Assembly: GCF_020531965.1 (NCBI RefSeq)
Contig: NZ_JAJAWH010000014.1
Span: 81,049-145,048 of the forward strand
Length of the DNA stretch: 64,000 bases
From: Pseudorhizobium xiangyangii
GTDB taxonomy: Bacteria; Pseudomonadota; Alphaproteobacteria; Rhizobiales; Rhizobiaceae
Reading direction: 5' to 3'
The notes under the pieces were generated by a model, which ran no database searches, was not told the origin of the DNA, and was given only the letters and a program-made list of their open reading frames with translations. Positions 43,551 through 53,228 of the stretch are shown here, in pieces (positions within the stretch are counted from its first letter, which is position 1; each line of letters starts with the position of its first letter). The position numbers and the translations under genes were made by a program.

Positions 43551-44477
43551 CTATCGCCTCAGTGTCCTCGGATCGAGCGCATCCCGGATTGCGTCGCCGA
43601 TATAGTTGACGCTCAGCACGGTTAGAGAGATGGCCAGTCCCGGCCACAGCACCCGCGAAGGCGTCAACTGCAGGAAGTTGGCACCATCGAAAAGCAGGCG
43701 CCCCCAGGTTGGGAAGTCCGACGGAAAGCCCAGCCCAAGGAAGCTTAGCGCCGATTCCGTGATGATGGCCGATGCAATGCCGAGTGTTGCAGAGACCATG
43801 ATCGAACTCAGCACGTTCGGCAGGATATGCCGCACTATGATGCGGTGCTCCCGCATGCCGCTTGAACGCGCCGCCAGGATGAACTCCTGGCTCTTCACCG
43901 CCAGAACGTTGCCACGCACGATTCGCGCCGTGTGCATCCAGCTGGTGATGCCGATGACGAAGACGACGAGCAGGAAGATTCCGCTCTCCGGGCCGAAAGC
44001 TGCCCGCAGCGTATCACGGAAGAGCATGATGATGACTAGCAGCAGCGGCAGAAGCGGAAGAGCGAGAAAGAGATCCGTCAGCCGCATCAACGGTCCGTCC
44101 AGTCGCCGGAAATAACCGGACAGAACGCCCACGATCGTACCCAGCACGAGCGCCAGCGACATGGCGGTAAAGCCCACGGCGAGAGAGATCCGTCCGCCGG
44201 CCAAGACCTGCGCGAGCATATCCTTGCCGAGATTGTCGGTGCCGAACGGATGCGCCCACGACGGCCACTGGTTCTTGGCGCGGATGTTGATGAGGTTTGG
44301 TGCGACGGTATGGATATAGGGGCCGACATAAACCGCCAGCACGATGAAGACGAAGACGCACAACCCGACCACGCCGCCCCTGTGAGCGCGGAACTGGCGC
44401 CACATGTCGTTCATGGCGGATCTGGCGGGCGTGCTGGCTTTCGCGGGGGGAGCGACGCTCAGGGTGGCCTCAGTCAT
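43551..44477 (-). CDS. Peptide-type ABC permease, DppC-like (system 3)
   Basis: This permease of 308 residues has GTDNLGKDMLAQVLAGGRISL (DppC motif), the loop LAARSSGMREHRIIVRHILPN and ITESALSFLGLGFPSDFPTWGRLL near the C-terminus. A polar N-terminal stretch precedes the first helix (GLCVFVFIVLAVYVGPYI). It overlaps the DppB-like gene by eight bases and ends the minus-strand unit. Confidence 0.92.
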   Translation of the reverse strand: MTEATLSVAPPAKASTPARSAMNDMWRQFRAHRGGVVGLCVFVFIVLAVYVGPYIHTVAPNLINIRAKNQWPSWAHPFGTDNLGKDMLAQVLAGGRISLAVGFTAMSLALVLGTIVGVLSGYFRRLDGPLMRLTDLFLALPLLPLLLVIIMLFRDTLRAAFGPESGIFLLVVFVIGITSWMHTARIVRGNVLAVKSQEFILAARSSGMREHRIIVRHILPNVLSSIMVSATLGIASAIITESALSFLGLGFPSDFPTWGRLLFDGANFLQLTPSRVLWPGLAISLTVLSVNYIGDAIRDALDPRTLRR

Positions 44478-45480
44478 ATCGAATCCTCGGGTCGAGAATG
44501 CCGTAGAGAACGTCGGCGATCAGGTTGAAGAGGACGATCAGGACCGCAAAGATGAAGGTGAGCGTTTGTACCAGAGGTATGTCGGCTCCCTGCACTGCGG
44601 TGATCAGCAACTGGCCGAGGCCATTCACGCGAAAGACCTGCTCGGTGATGATCGCACCTGAGAAGATGGTGGGCACTCCGAGCGCGATCACTGTGACAAC
44701 CGGAATGAGGCTGTTGCGCAGGACGTGGACGAGCAGGACGGTCTTTTCCTTGACGCCCTTGGCGCGCGCGGTGCGGACATAATCCTGGTGGAGATTGTCC
44801 AGCATGGAGGCGCGTACGAAGCGGGTGATCTGCGAAGCGTTGTATAGCGCCAGAACCGCGACCGGCAGGGCCATCTGCCTCATCTGCGCCATCAAGCTTG
44901 AAAAATCGGTGACCTCGAGGTTGGTGTCATAGACCGACGGAAACCATTGCAGGTGGGAGGAGAAGATGACGATCATCAGCACGCCGGTGAAGAACGTCGG
45001 GACCGAATAGCCGACCATCGAGATGAAGGTGCCTATCTGGTCGAAGATCGAATACTGCTTGTACGCGGAAATGACCCCGATCGGGATCGCCAGCAGGATG
45101 CCGAACAGGTAGGCGAGACCGACCACCCAAAGCGTTTGCGGCAGGCGCTGGACGATCAGGTCGACCACCGGGCTGCGGGTTGCCCAGGAAAGCACCCGCA
45201 TGCGCTCGCCATCACCGAATTGCCAGCCTGTCAGGCTTTCGAGGATATTGAGCGGTTCATTGATGAAGAACTGCTGCAGCCATTTCAGATAGCGGATGAA
45301 AAACGGCTGGTCGAGGCCGAGCGAGGCCCGGATCTGTTCGCGTACTTCCGGTGGAATGGTGAGTGGAAGGTTGCCGGTCGGGTCGCTTGGGGCGAGGTCC
45401 AGCAACGCGAAAATCGCGAAGCTGATGACCAGCAGGGTCGGGATTGCAAAGAACAATCGCCGCAATGTGTATGTGAACAT
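44470..45480 (-). CDS. Peptide-type ABC permease, DppB-like (system 3)
   Basis: This permease of 336 residues starts MFTYTLRRLFFAIPTLLVIS with GGGGAG five bases before the ATG; in-frame codons up to 45558 are unsupported. It has the longer periplasmic insert seen in a subset of OppB proteins (FINEPLNILESLTGWQFGDG) and the loop VRTARAKGVKEKTVLLVHVL. Six helices are predicted. A 169-base spacer with a hairpin separates it from the binding-protein gene. Confidence 0.92.
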   Translation of the reverse strand: MFTYTLRRLFFAIPTLLVISFAIFALLDLAPSDPTGNLPLTIPPEVREQIRASLGLDQPFFIRYLKWLQQFFINEPLNILESLTGWQFGDGERMRVLSWATRSPVVDLIVQRLPQTLWVVGLAYLFGILLAIPIGVISAYKQYSIFDQIGTFISMVGYSVPTFFTGVLMIVIFSSHLQWFPSVYDTNLEVTDFSSLMAQMRQMALPVAVLALYNASQITRFVRASMLDNLHQDYVRTARAKGVKEKTVLLVHVLRNSLIPVVTVIALGVPTIFSGAIITEQVFRVNGLGQLLITAVQGADIPLVQTLTFIFAVLIVLFNLIADVLYGILDPRIRYD

Positions 45481-45602
45481 CAAAGCTCCCCAGACTACAG
45501 TGCCACGGCCCTGGGAGGGGTGTTCGCAGCCACTGCAGGTTTCTGAAACGGAGACCATCGCCGGGCAGATCCGGGCGACGCGCCAGCGCGGAGAAAAGGG
45601 TT

Positions 45603-45642
45603 TGCCGGGTCCGGGCGCTCAACCCAGGGACCAGACCCGGCA
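45603..45642 (-). other. Intercistronic stem-loop after the system 3 binding-protein gene
   Basis: TGCCGGGTC and GACCCGGCA form a perfect 9-base stem with a 22-base loop. On the minus strand it is followed by AACCCTTTTCTCC, so it could terminate part of the transcripts and protect the upstream message. Confidence 0.65.
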
Positions 45643-45649
45643 GCCACCA

Positions 45650-47359
45650 TTATTTCTTGCGATGCCAGTCGGCGATGTTCCAGATCTGGGAGTCCCAGGA
45701 GTTCATGAGAATTCCATCGAGCGAGGCGGCGAAGGCGGAGAGATCGCCGCGATGGACGAGCGGGATGTGTGCGCCTTCCTCGGTCAGCATGTCGTTGAGC
45801 TGCTTGGCGAGTTCATTGCGCTTTTCGATATCGGCGGTCTTGGAGAGTTCGCCGAGGAGCTTGTCGAATTCCGGGTTGCAGTAGCGCGGAATGTTCTGTC
45901 CCTGCCAGCCATTCTCCGGTGAGGGGACCTTGTCGCACAGCCATTCGGCAAGGTACTTTTCCGGATCCGTGCCGTCGAAGTTGTTGGTGTACATTTCGAC
46001 GTCTGCATAGAACTTCTGGAAGGTGTCCGGACTTGCCGGATCGCCGCCGAAGAAGACCGAGGCGCTGGCATTGCGCAGTTCGGCATCCACGCCGATTTCC
46101 GCCCACATGGCCTTTACCAGTTCCTGCGTGGCCTGACGCACGGAGTTGGTGGACGTCGTGTAGAGGAAGGAAAGGCGCACGCCGTCCTTGGCGCGGATGC
46201 CGTCGGGACCCGGCAACCAGCCCGCATCGTCAAGCAGCTTGTTCGCACCCTCGATATCCGACGCCAGGCACCAGCTGTCGTTCTTGGTCGAGGCGACCAC
46301 CTCGGGGGCGGGAACGATATTGCAGGTGGGGCGTCCGGCTTCGCCAAAACCGGCCTCGACAATGATGTCGCGATCAATGGCAAGGGCCAGGGCTCGGCGA
46401 ACTGCCGGGTCGGTAAGCGATGGATGCGGCCCCGCCTCCTTGGTGGAACGCTTGTCGCCAAGGGCCGGGTCGGCATTGTAGTGGTTGAGATTGATACGCT
46501 CGACCTGGGTGCCGAACGAGGATTCCAGCCTTCCCTTGCCGGCCGCCAGCATGCTTTCCAGGATTTCCGGCTCCACCATCGTGTTCCAGGCGTAATCGTA
46601 TTCGCCGGTCTCGAGCACGGCGCGCGCCGCCGACGGAGCATCGCCGCCACCCTTGAGGCTGATGGATGCGAAGGCGGGCTTTGCTGCGTCGCGATAGTTC
46701 GGATTGGCTTCGAACGTCACCACGTCATTCGCCTTGAAGTCCTTGACGACAAAGGCGCCGGTGCCGACCGGGGCGAAGTTCGCTGCTGTGCAGCCCGGCG
46801 CCTTGGCGCCGAGGCAATCCTTGAACTGGGCAGCCTGGATGATCGGCGACTGGGCGCCGACAAATGCGCTGTAGGGGTAAGGTTTCGGCTCTTCGAAGGT
46901 GATCTTGACCGTGTGCGGGTCGATTGCCTCGACGTTCTTGACGCCCTCATACTGAGCTGCCTGGGCACAACCGCCATCCGGCGCGGTGCAATACTTCCAG
47001 GTGAAGATGACGTCCTCGGCAGTAAACGCTGAGCCATCGGACCATTTGACATCAGGCTTCAGCTTCCAGGTCATGCTGAGCATATCCTGGGCGATGCCGC
47101 CGTTCTCGTGCGTAGGGAGTTCTGTCGCTAGCCAGGGTACGAGTTCGCCCTTTTCGTTGTAGCGCGCCAGCGGCTCTATGACGATCGACGAGGCGAGGGC
47201 CTCCTTCGTGCCGCCCGAAAGATACGGGTTCATGGTCGAAACGGCTTGCCAGAACAGGATTTTCAGGTCGCCGTCGGCGCCCCGTTCGGCATGTGCGAGT
47301 GAGCTTGAAAGAGCCACGCAAGCCACTGTACCTGCAAGCAGGATATTCAATTTCTTCAT
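45650..47359 (-). CDS. Peptide-type ABC transporter substrate-binding protein (system 3)
   Basis: This periplasmic binding protein of 569 residues has the signal peptide MKKLNILLAGTVACVALSSS, cleaved near AHA. SBP_bac_5 features include LKILFWQAVSTMNPYLSGGT, WKLKPDVKWSDGSAFTAEDV and a long second lobe. AAGGGG lies ahead of the ATG; the frame open further upstream to 47632 has no ribosome site. The protein has more Cys than usual (for example YCTAPDGGC and KDCLGAKAPGC), which fits disulfides in the periplasm. The gene is divergent from an amidohydrolase gene. Confidence 0.9.
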   Translation of the reverse strand: MKKLNILLAGTVACVALSSSLAHAERGADGDLKILFWQAVSTMNPYLSGGTKEALASSIVIEPLARYNEKGELVPWLATELPTHENGGIAQDMLSMTWKLKPDVKWSDGSAFTAEDVIFTWKYCTAPDGGCAQAAQYEGVKNVEAIDPHTVKITFEEPKPYPYSAFVGAQSPIIQAAQFKDCLGAKAPGCTAANFAPVGTGAFVVKDFKANDVVTFEANPNYRDAAKPAFASISLKGGGDAPSAARAVLETGEYDYAWNTMVEPEILESMLAAGKGRLESSFGTQVERINLNHYNADPALGDKRSTKEAGPHPSLTDPAVRRALALAIDRDIIVEAGFGEAGRPTCNIVPAPEVVASTKNDSWCLASDIEGANKLLDDAGWLPGPDGIRAKDGVRLSFLYTTSTNSVRQATQELVKAMWAEIGVDAELRNASASVFFGGDPASPDTFQKFYADVEMYTNNFDGTDPEKYLAEWLCDKVPSPENGWQGQNIPRYCNPEFDKLLGELSKTADIEKRNELAKQLNDMLTEEGAHIPLVHRGDLSAFAASLDGILMNSWDSQIWNIADWHRKK

Positions 47360-47680
47360 GCTGCTGTTCCCCTTGTTATTCTCGTTAAGGTTGTTTCTTA
47401 CCTCGGAATATTTTGTCGGGCGGCAAGGCAGATTCTGCGAAGGGCTATCTCGTATTGTATTGATTTCGCAGAAGACTCTCTTTCGATCCTCCTTGAATAC
47501 AGGCGTTCGGCCACAGTTCTGGCTCAGCACTCCCAGTTGTGCCTGACCAAATTTTGAGCCATCTAAGCATAGGCCTATTTTTCGTTCAAGCGCGAAAATT
47601 GAAGCTTGCAAAATCTGATAATGGCGTCGCAATATCCCGCCTGACAGAGTGGGAATTCATAAAAACGACGAGGTGAATGC
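47360..47680. promoter_or_regulatory. Divergent promoter region of the split system 3
   Basis: These 321 bases are AT-richer than the neighbours and hold no convincing gene. They must contain promoters for both the binding-protein unit and the amidohydrolase-ATPase unit. A short inverted repeat TTTTCG/CGAAAA (47579-47598) is the only operator-like element seen. ACGAGG supplies the ribosome site for the amidohydrolase. Confidence 0.55.
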
Positions 47681-48844
47681 ATGCCAGTACTCAACCGTGC
47701 CGCCGAAATGCAGGAGGAGGTTGCAGGGTGGAGGCGCCACCTGCACGAGAACCCGGAAATCCTGTACGACGTGCATGAGACGGCTGCCTTCGTCGCCGAC
47801 AAGCTGCGGTCGTTCGGATGCGACGTGGTGGAGACTGGTATAGGCCGAACCGGTGTTGTCGGCCTCATCAAGGGACGTCAGGGGGGCGGTCCGGTGGTGG
47901 GTTTCCGTGCGGACATGGATGCGCTGCCGATCGTTGAAACGAGCGGCAAGCCCTGGGCTTCCCGGACATCGGGGAAAGCGCACTCCTGCGGTCATGACGG
48001 CCACACCGCCATGCTGCTCGGGGCAGCGCAGCACCTTGCCGAGACGCGGAATTTCAAAGGGTCCGTGGCCGTTATTTTCCAGCCCGCGGAAGAGGGTGGG
48101 GCGGGTGCGTTGGCGATGATCGAGGACGGCTTCCTCGAGAAATACGACATCCGAGAAGTCTACGGGATGCACAATGCACCGGGGCTGCCGCTCGGCCAGT
48201 TTGCCATCCGCAAGGGCTCCGTCATGGCGGCTGCCGACACGTTCGAGATCACCGTCGCCGGTCGTGGCAGTCACGCGGCCCAACCGCATCTGTCGATCGA
48301 TCCCGTGTTGGCGGCGGGATATATCGTGGTTGGTTTGCAGTCGATCGTCTCGCGGGAAACCGACCCGCTGAAATCGCTGGTCGTCACGGTAGCTTCCATT
48401 CATGGCGGTGGCGCCAACAACGTCATTCCCGACACGGTGAAGATGTCCGGCACTGTCCGCACCCTTTTGCCGGAAACCCGGGATTTTGCCGAAAAGCGGC
48501 TCAAGGAACTGGTTCAGGCGACGGCTCTGGCGCATGGCGCGGCGGCCGACGTGATGTACCGGCGCGGCTACCCCGTCACCTTCAACCATGATGCCGAAAC
48601 CGATTTCGCCGCGGGTGTCGCGGGCCGGATCGGCGGCCCGAACTCCGTCGACATGGGCATGGCGCCCCATATGGGAGCGGAAGATTTTTCCTACATGCTG
48701 GAACGCCGGCCGGGCGCCTTCATTTTCATCGGCAACGGCGACACCGCAAGCCTCCACAATCCTGCTTATGACTTCAATGACGAGGCTTTGCCTTACGGCA
48801 TCAGCTACTGGGTCACATTGGCCGAGACCGCTCTCGCCGCCTGA
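47681..48844 (+). CDS. M20 family amidohydrolase (hippurate hydrolase/aminoacylase-like)
   Basis: This metallohydrolase of 387 residues removes acyl groups from N-acyl amino acids or cleaves related amides. Metal-binding residues are Cys103 and His105 in HSCGHDGHTAML, Glu137-Glu138 in FQPAEEGGAG, and His164 in YGMHNAPGLPLG; MGAEDFSYML is the usual C-terminal motif. A dimerisation lid domain occupies the middle. There is no signal peptide, so it acts in the cytoplasm, probably on what system 3 imports. It is 29 bases before the dual ATPase gene. Confidence 0.9.
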   Translation: MPVLNRAAEMQEEVAGWRRHLHENPEILYDVHETAAFVADKLRSFGCDVVETGIGRTGVVGLIKGRQGGGPVVGFRADMDALPIVETSGKPWASRTSGKAHSCGHDGHTAMLLGAAQHLAETRNFKGSVAVIFQPAEEGGAGALAMIEDGFLEKYDIREVYGMHNAPGLPLGQFAIRKGSVMAAADTFEITVAGRGSHAAQPHLSIDPVLAAGYIVVGLQSIVSRETDPLKSLVVTVASIHGGGANNVIPDTVKMSGTVRTLLPETRDFAEKRLKELVQATALAHGAAADVMYRRGYPVTFNHDAETDFAAGVAGRIGGPNSVDMGMAPHMGAEDFSYMLERRPGAFIFIGNGDTASLHNPAYDFNDEALPYGISYWVTLAETALAA

Positions 48845-48873
48845 CATCTCGATCCGAAAAGAGGGAGAAGTCC

Positions 48874-50721
48874 ATGTTGATTTCCGGAACGGGACCGGAC
48901 GAGGCGGGTGGTGTAACCCAGCCCGTGCTTTCAGTTCGAAACCTGACAACCTCCTTCAAGGTGGGGGATGAGTGGAGGCCGGTTGTCCGCGATGTATCCT
49001 TCGATATCGCACCCCGGGAGACGGTGGCAATCGTCGGAGAATCAGGTTCCGGAAAGAGCGTCACGTCACTCTCCATCATGCGGCTCTTGCAGAAAAATTC
49101 GAGCCGCATCGAAGGGAGCGTGAAGCTTGCCGGCCGTGAGCTGCTGACGCTCCCGGACGAGCAGATGCGGCAGGTGCGTGGCAACGACATCTCGATGATC
49201 TTCCAGGAGCCGATGACGTCGCTCAATCCGATTTTCCCGATCGGCAAACAGATCGCGGAGGCGCTCACCGTCCACAAGGACATTTCGAAGGCGGAGGCCA
49301 GGGCGGAGGTCATCCGGCTGCTCGAGAAGGTCCGCATTCCGAATGCCGGCAATCGTTTCGACGAATACCCGCACCAGTTTTCCGGCGGGATGCGACAGCG
49401 CGTGATGATCGCCATGGCGCTCGCCTCCAAGCCAAAACTTCTGATCGCCGACGAGCCGACCACCGCGCTTGATGTCACGATCCAGGGACAGATCCTCGAC
49501 CTCATCAAGACGCTGCAGGAAGAGGACGGCATGTCGGTCCTCTTCATCACGCACGACATAGGGGTCGTCGCGGAGGTTGCCAGCCGCACTATCGTCATGT
49601 TCCGTGGCGAGGCGGTGGAAACGGGGCGCACCGAGGATATCTTCCATCACGGCAGGCATCCCTATACGCGGGCGCTGCTGTCGGCGGTGCCGAGGCTCGG
49701 CTCGATGGTGCAGCGCGCATTGCCGCAACGCTTTGCGCTGATCGACGTGAAAACCGGTGAGCAGCAGATCCAGATCGACGTCACGGACACCGTGGCGAAG
49801 AGAAAGACGCCGATCCTGCAGGTCAAGGATCTCACCACGCGCTTCGATATCCATACCGGTCTCTTCGGCCGCAAGACTGGTGCCGTCCATGCGGTGGAGA
49901 AGGTGTCCTTCGACCTTTTCGAGGGAGAGACGCTTTCGCTGGTGGGCGAATCCGGTTGCGGCAAGTCCACCACCGGCCGTTCGATCACGCGGCTGGTCAC
50001 GCCGACGAGCGGCGATGTGATGATTGACGGCCACGACGTGATGCGCCTCGACAAGCAGGCATTGCGGACCATGCGCCGGTCCATCCAGATGGTCTTCCAG
50101 GATCCTTATGCCTCGCTCAATCCGCGCATGAGCATCGGCTCTGCGGTGATGGAGCCTTATCTGGAGCACGATCTGGGAAGCCGGAAACAGGCGCGTGAAA
50201 AGGCCGCCGACCTTCTGGAGAAGGTTGGCCTGTCGGTGGACATGATGCGACGCTTCCCGCACGAGTTTTCCGGAGGGCAGCGGCAGCGTATTGCGATCGC
50301 CAGGGCGCTGATGCTCGATCCCAAAGTCATCGTCGCGGACGAGGCCGTCTCGGCTTTGGATGTGTCGATCAAGGCCCAGGTCTGCAACCTGTTGCTCGAC
50401 CTGCAGCAGAGCCTGAAGCTCGCCTATCTCTTCATCAGCCATGACATGGCGGTTGTGGAGTGCGTCAGCCATCGCGTGGCGGTGATGTATCTGGGTGAAA
50501 TCGTGGAGATCGGGCCGCGTGCCGCGGTGTTTGAAAATCCGCAGCATCCTTACACGAAAAAGCTGATGGCTGCGGTCCCGATCCCCGATCCCGCACGGCG
50601 CGGGCTCAAGCGCAACATGTCGACCGACGAGATCAGGAGCCCCATCCGGCCTGTCGACTATGTGCCGCCGGCCCGGCACTACCGGCAGGTTTCCGAGGGC
50701 CACCTGGTCCAGGTCAACTGA
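48874..50721 (+). CDS. Dual-domain ABC ATP-binding protein (DppD-DppF fusion, GsiA-like; system 3)
   Basis: This protein of 615 residues fuses the two ATPases of a peptide importer. The first half (about 10-270) has Walker A GESGSGKS, signature FSGGMRQRVMIAMAL and Walker B LLIADEPTTALDV. The second half (about 305-590) has GESGCGKS, VFQDPYASLNPRMSIG, FSGGQRQRIAIARAL and VIVADEAVSALDV. AGAGGGAG precedes the ATG. It must serve the permeases at 43551-45480, which lie on the other strand and lack their own ATPase. Confidence 0.93.
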   Translation: MLISGTGPDEAGGVTQPVLSVRNLTTSFKVGDEWRPVVRDVSFDIAPRETVAIVGESGSGKSVTSLSIMRLLQKNSSRIEGSVKLAGRELLTLPDEQMRQVRGNDISMIFQEPMTSLNPIFPIGKQIAEALTVHKDISKAEARAEVIRLLEKVRIPNAGNRFDEYPHQFSGGMRQRVMIAMALASKPKLLIADEPTTALDVTIQGQILDLIKTLQEEDGMSVLFITHDIGVVAEVASRTIVMFRGEAVETGRTEDIFHHGRHPYTRALLSAVPRLGSMVQRALPQRFALIDVKTGEQQIQIDVTDTVAKRKTPILQVKDLTTRFDIHTGLFGRKTGAVHAVEKVSFDLFEGETLSLVGESGCGKSTTGRSITRLVTPTSGDVMIDGHDVMRLDKQALRTMRRSIQMVFQDPYASLNPRMSIGSAVMEPYLEHDLGSRKQAREKAADLLEKVGLSVDMMRRFPHEFSGGQRQRIAIARALMLDPKVIVADEAVSALDVSIKAQVCNLLLDLQQSLKLAYLFISHDMAVVECVSHRVAVMYLGEIVEIGPRAAVFENPQHPYTKKLMAAVPIPDPARRGLKRNMSTDEIRSPIRPVDYVPPARHYRQVSEGHLVQVN

Positions 50722-50743
50722 TCCCTCCGGCATCCGTTCCCCG

Positions 50744-50759
50744 CCTGTCGTTTGACAGG
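50744..50759 (+). terminator. Short hairpin after the dual ATPase gene
   Basis: CCTGTC-GTTT-GACAGG is a perfect 6-base stem and tetraloop 23 bases after the stop. The following sequence is not T-rich, so termination may be weak. Confidence 0.45.
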
Positions 50760-50800
50760 TGATTGGGAAACATGGCAGCAACGGCGCCGGAGGATTTCTC

Positions 50801-51754
50801 ATGGCGAAACGGTCCGATTCCCAGGCGCGACTTGACGACGCGGCGCGCGCCGGCTGGCTCTACTATGTCGCGGGCCGTACGCAGGACGAGATTGCCGCCG
50901 CCATGGGGATTTCGCGGCAGTCGGCACAACGGCTCGTTTCGCTGGCGGTTTCCGAGCGGTTGATCAAGGTTCGCCTGGATCATCCCATCGCGGCCTGTCT
51001 TGAACTCGCCGATGCCCTGCAGAAGAAATATGGCCTTCGCCAGGTCGAGGTGGTGCCGAGCGATCCCGCGGGAGGCTCGACGACTGTCGGTATTGCCGAA
51101 GCGGCGGCGGCGGAAATAGAACGCTGGCTGAAAAGGCCCGAACCGATTGTCCTGGCTGTCGGCACAGGTCGGACGCTCAAGGCCGCGGTCGATCAGTTGC
51201 CGCCCATGGAATGCCCGCAGCATCGCATTGTCTCGCTCACCGGCAACATCGGTCCCGACGGTTCGGCCGCCTTCTACAACGTCATCTTCTCGATGGCGGA
51301 TGCCATCAAGTCTCGCCATTTTCCCATGCCGCTGCCGGTGCTGTGCTCGTCGGCCGAAGAGCGCGACACGCTCCATGAGCAGGCGCTGGTGCGCTCGACG
51401 CTGGCTCTCGGCGCCACGGCCGATGTCACCTTCGTCGGTATCGGCGAACTCGGTCCGGAAGGCCCGCTCTGCGTCGACGGATTTCTCGCGAAGGACGAGA
51501 TGATAAAGCTTGTCGAAGGCGGTGCCGCCGGCGAAATCTGCGGCTGGATATTCGACCGGGATGGAAAGCTGTTGCAGAATTCCATCAATGACCGCGTCGC
51601 GAGCGTTCCAATCCCCTCGAGGGAGACATCCTGCGTGATCGGATTGGCTCAGGGACAGCGCAAACTTACGGCAATTTCAGCCGCTCTGCGCGGCGGATTG
51701 CTCAATGCGCTCATTACAGACGAAGCGACCGCCGAATATCTGCTCCGTCACTGA
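50801..51754 (+). CDS. SorC/DeoR-type sugar-binding transcriptional regulator
   Basis: This regulator of 317 residues has an N-terminal helix-turn-helix (TQDEIAAAMGISRQSAQRLV, about 27-47) and a C-terminal sugar-phosphate-binding domain of the SorC family with VGTGRTLKAAVDQLP and ALVRSTLALGATADVTFVGI. CGGAGG lies before ATG 50801. It is directly upstream of the polyol importer operon and is probably its regulator, responding to a phosphorylated sugar or polyol. Confidence 0.9.
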   Translation: MAKRSDSQARLDDAARAGWLYYVAGRTQDEIAAAMGISRQSAQRLVSLAVSERLIKVRLDHPIAACLELADALQKKYGLRQVEVVPSDPAGGSTTVGIAEAAAAEIERWLKRPEPIVLAVGTGRTLKAAVDQLPPMECPQHRIVSLTGNIGPDGSAAFYNVIFSMADAIKSRHFPMPLPVLCSSAEERDTLHEQALVRSTLALGATADVTFVGIGELGPEGPLCVDGFLAKDEMIKLVEGGAAGEICGWIFDRDGKLLQNSINDRVASVPIPSRETSCVIGLAQGQRKLTAISAALRGGLLNALITDEATAEYLLRH

Positions 51755-51847
51755 GTAAAATTTCGCATTCCAAATCAATCGTTTGAATGTTTTCGTTGCG
51801 ATGCAGCGATGAATTCCAGTTGACTTGCTCTAGCTGAAGGTGAGTAA

Positions 51848-51861
51848 TTGCCCATGGGCAA
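51848..51861. promoter_or_regulatory. Candidate operator of the polyol operon
   Basis: TTGCCCATGGGCAA is a perfect 14-base palindrome 36 bases before the binding-protein start. A looser inverted repeat, CATTCCAAA and TTTGAATG, lies near 51767-51790. Either could bind the SorC-type regulator. Confidence 0.5.
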
Positions 51862-51897
51862 AGCGAATGCTCGTTTTCCATCTTCTGGGAGGAAGAT

Positions 51898-53211
51898 ATG
51901 ACATTGAAGACAATTTTGCTGGGCGCCTGCTCAGCCCTCGTTCTTTCCGGCCCGGTTTTGGCCGAAACCCTCACAATCGCCACCGTCAACAACGGCGACA
52001 TGATCCGCATGCAGGGTCTGACCGAGGATTTCACCGCGAAGAATCCGGATATCCAGATCGAGTGGGTTACGCTTGAAGAAAACGTGCTCCGTGAGCGCGT
52101 CACCACGGACATCGCCACCGGCGGTGGCCAATACGACATTCTGACCATCGGCAACTACGAAGTGCCGATCTGGGCAAAGCAGGGATGGTTGGCCGAGCTC
52201 AACGCGCTCGGTGACGGCTACGACGTGGACGACCTGCTGCCGGCGATCCGAGGCGGTCTCTCGGTCGATGGCAAACTTTACGCGGCGCCCTTCTATGGCG
52301 AATCCGCGATGATCATGTATCGCACCGACCTCTTCGAAAAGGCCGGACTCAAGATGCCGGAAAGCCCGACCTGGGAGTTCATTGCCGACGCGGCTCGCAA
52401 GATCACCGACCGAAACGCGGATATCAACGGCATCTGCCTGCGCGGCAAGGCTGGCTGGGGCGAGAACATGGCCTTCGTCACCGCGCTGAACAACTCCTTC
52501 GGCGGACGGTGGTTCGACGAAAACTGGCAGCCGCAGTTCGATCAGCCGGAATGGAAGGAAGCTCTCCAGTTCTACGTCGACCTGATGAAGGATGCCGGTC
52601 CGGCCGGTGCTTCCTCCAACGGTTTCAACGAGAACCTGACGCTCTTCCAGCAGGGCAAGTGCGGCATGTGGATGGACGCCACGGTTGCGGCGTCGTTCGT
52701 CTCCAACCCGAAGGATTCGACCGTTGCTGACAAGGTCGGTTATGCGCTCTTCCCCTCGAAGGAAGGCGTAGACAACCACGGTCACTGGCTGTGGTCCTGG
52801 AACCTCGCCATCCCGGCAAGCTCGAAGAACGCCGAAGCTGCGCAGAAGTTCATCGCCTGGGCGACCAGCAAGGAATACACCGAGCTAGTCGCTTCCAAGG
52901 AAGGCTGGGCAAACGTTCCTCCGGGTACGCGCACCTCGCTCTACGAGAACGAGGAATACAAGAAGGCTGCGCCGTTTGCAGAACCGACACTGGCCGCGAT
53001 GCAGGCTGCCGACATCACCAAGCCATCGGTGAAGCCGGTCCCCTATACGGGCGGCCAGTTCGTGGCGATCCCTGAATTCCAGGCGATCGGCACCAATGTC
53101 GGACAGCTGTTCTCGGCGGTGGTTGCCGGTCAGTCCTCTGTGGACGATGCACTCGCCCAGGCCCAGTCCGCCACCGTGCGCGAAATGACGCGCGCCGGCT
53201 ACATCAAGTAA
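51898..53211 (+). CDS. smoE: Polyol (sorbitol/mannitol) ABC transporter substrate-binding protein
   Basis: This periplasmic binding protein of 437 residues has a signal peptide (MTLKTILLGACSALVLSGPV, cleaved near LAE). It belongs to family SBP_bac_1, with TLTIATVNNGDMIRMQGLTE and APFYGESAMIMYRTDLFEKA as in SmoE. GGGAGGAAG precedes the ATG. The operon context with mannitol 2-dehydrogenase supports a hexitol or pentitol substrate. A hairpin follows before the permease genes. Confidence 0.88.
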   Translation: MTLKTILLGACSALVLSGPVLAETLTIATVNNGDMIRMQGLTEDFTAKNPDIQIEWVTLEENVLRERVTTDIATGGGQYDILTIGNYEVPIWAKQGWLAELNALGDGYDVDDLLPAIRGGLSVDGKLYAAPFYGESAMIMYRTDLFEKAGLKMPESPTWEFIADAARKITDRNADINGICLRGKAGWGENMAFVTALNNSFGGRWFDENWQPQFDQPEWKEALQFYVDLMKDAGPAGASSNGFNENLTLFQQGKCGMWMDATVAASFVSNPKDSTVADKVGYALFPSKEGVDNHGHWLWSWNLAIPASSKNAEAAQKFIAWATSKEYTELVASKEGWANVPPGTRTSLYENEEYKKAAPFAEPTLAAMQAADITKPSVKPVPYTGGQFVAIPEFQAIGTNVGQLFSAVVAGQSSVDDALAQAQSATVREMTRAGYIK

Positions 53212-53228
53212 GCTCCTCCCGAGCACAC

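Noticed and set aside
49066-50802. Long minus-strand open frame opposite the dual ATPase gene
   Set aside because: His/Arg-rich translation with no domain, antisense to a gene with both Walker and signature motifs.
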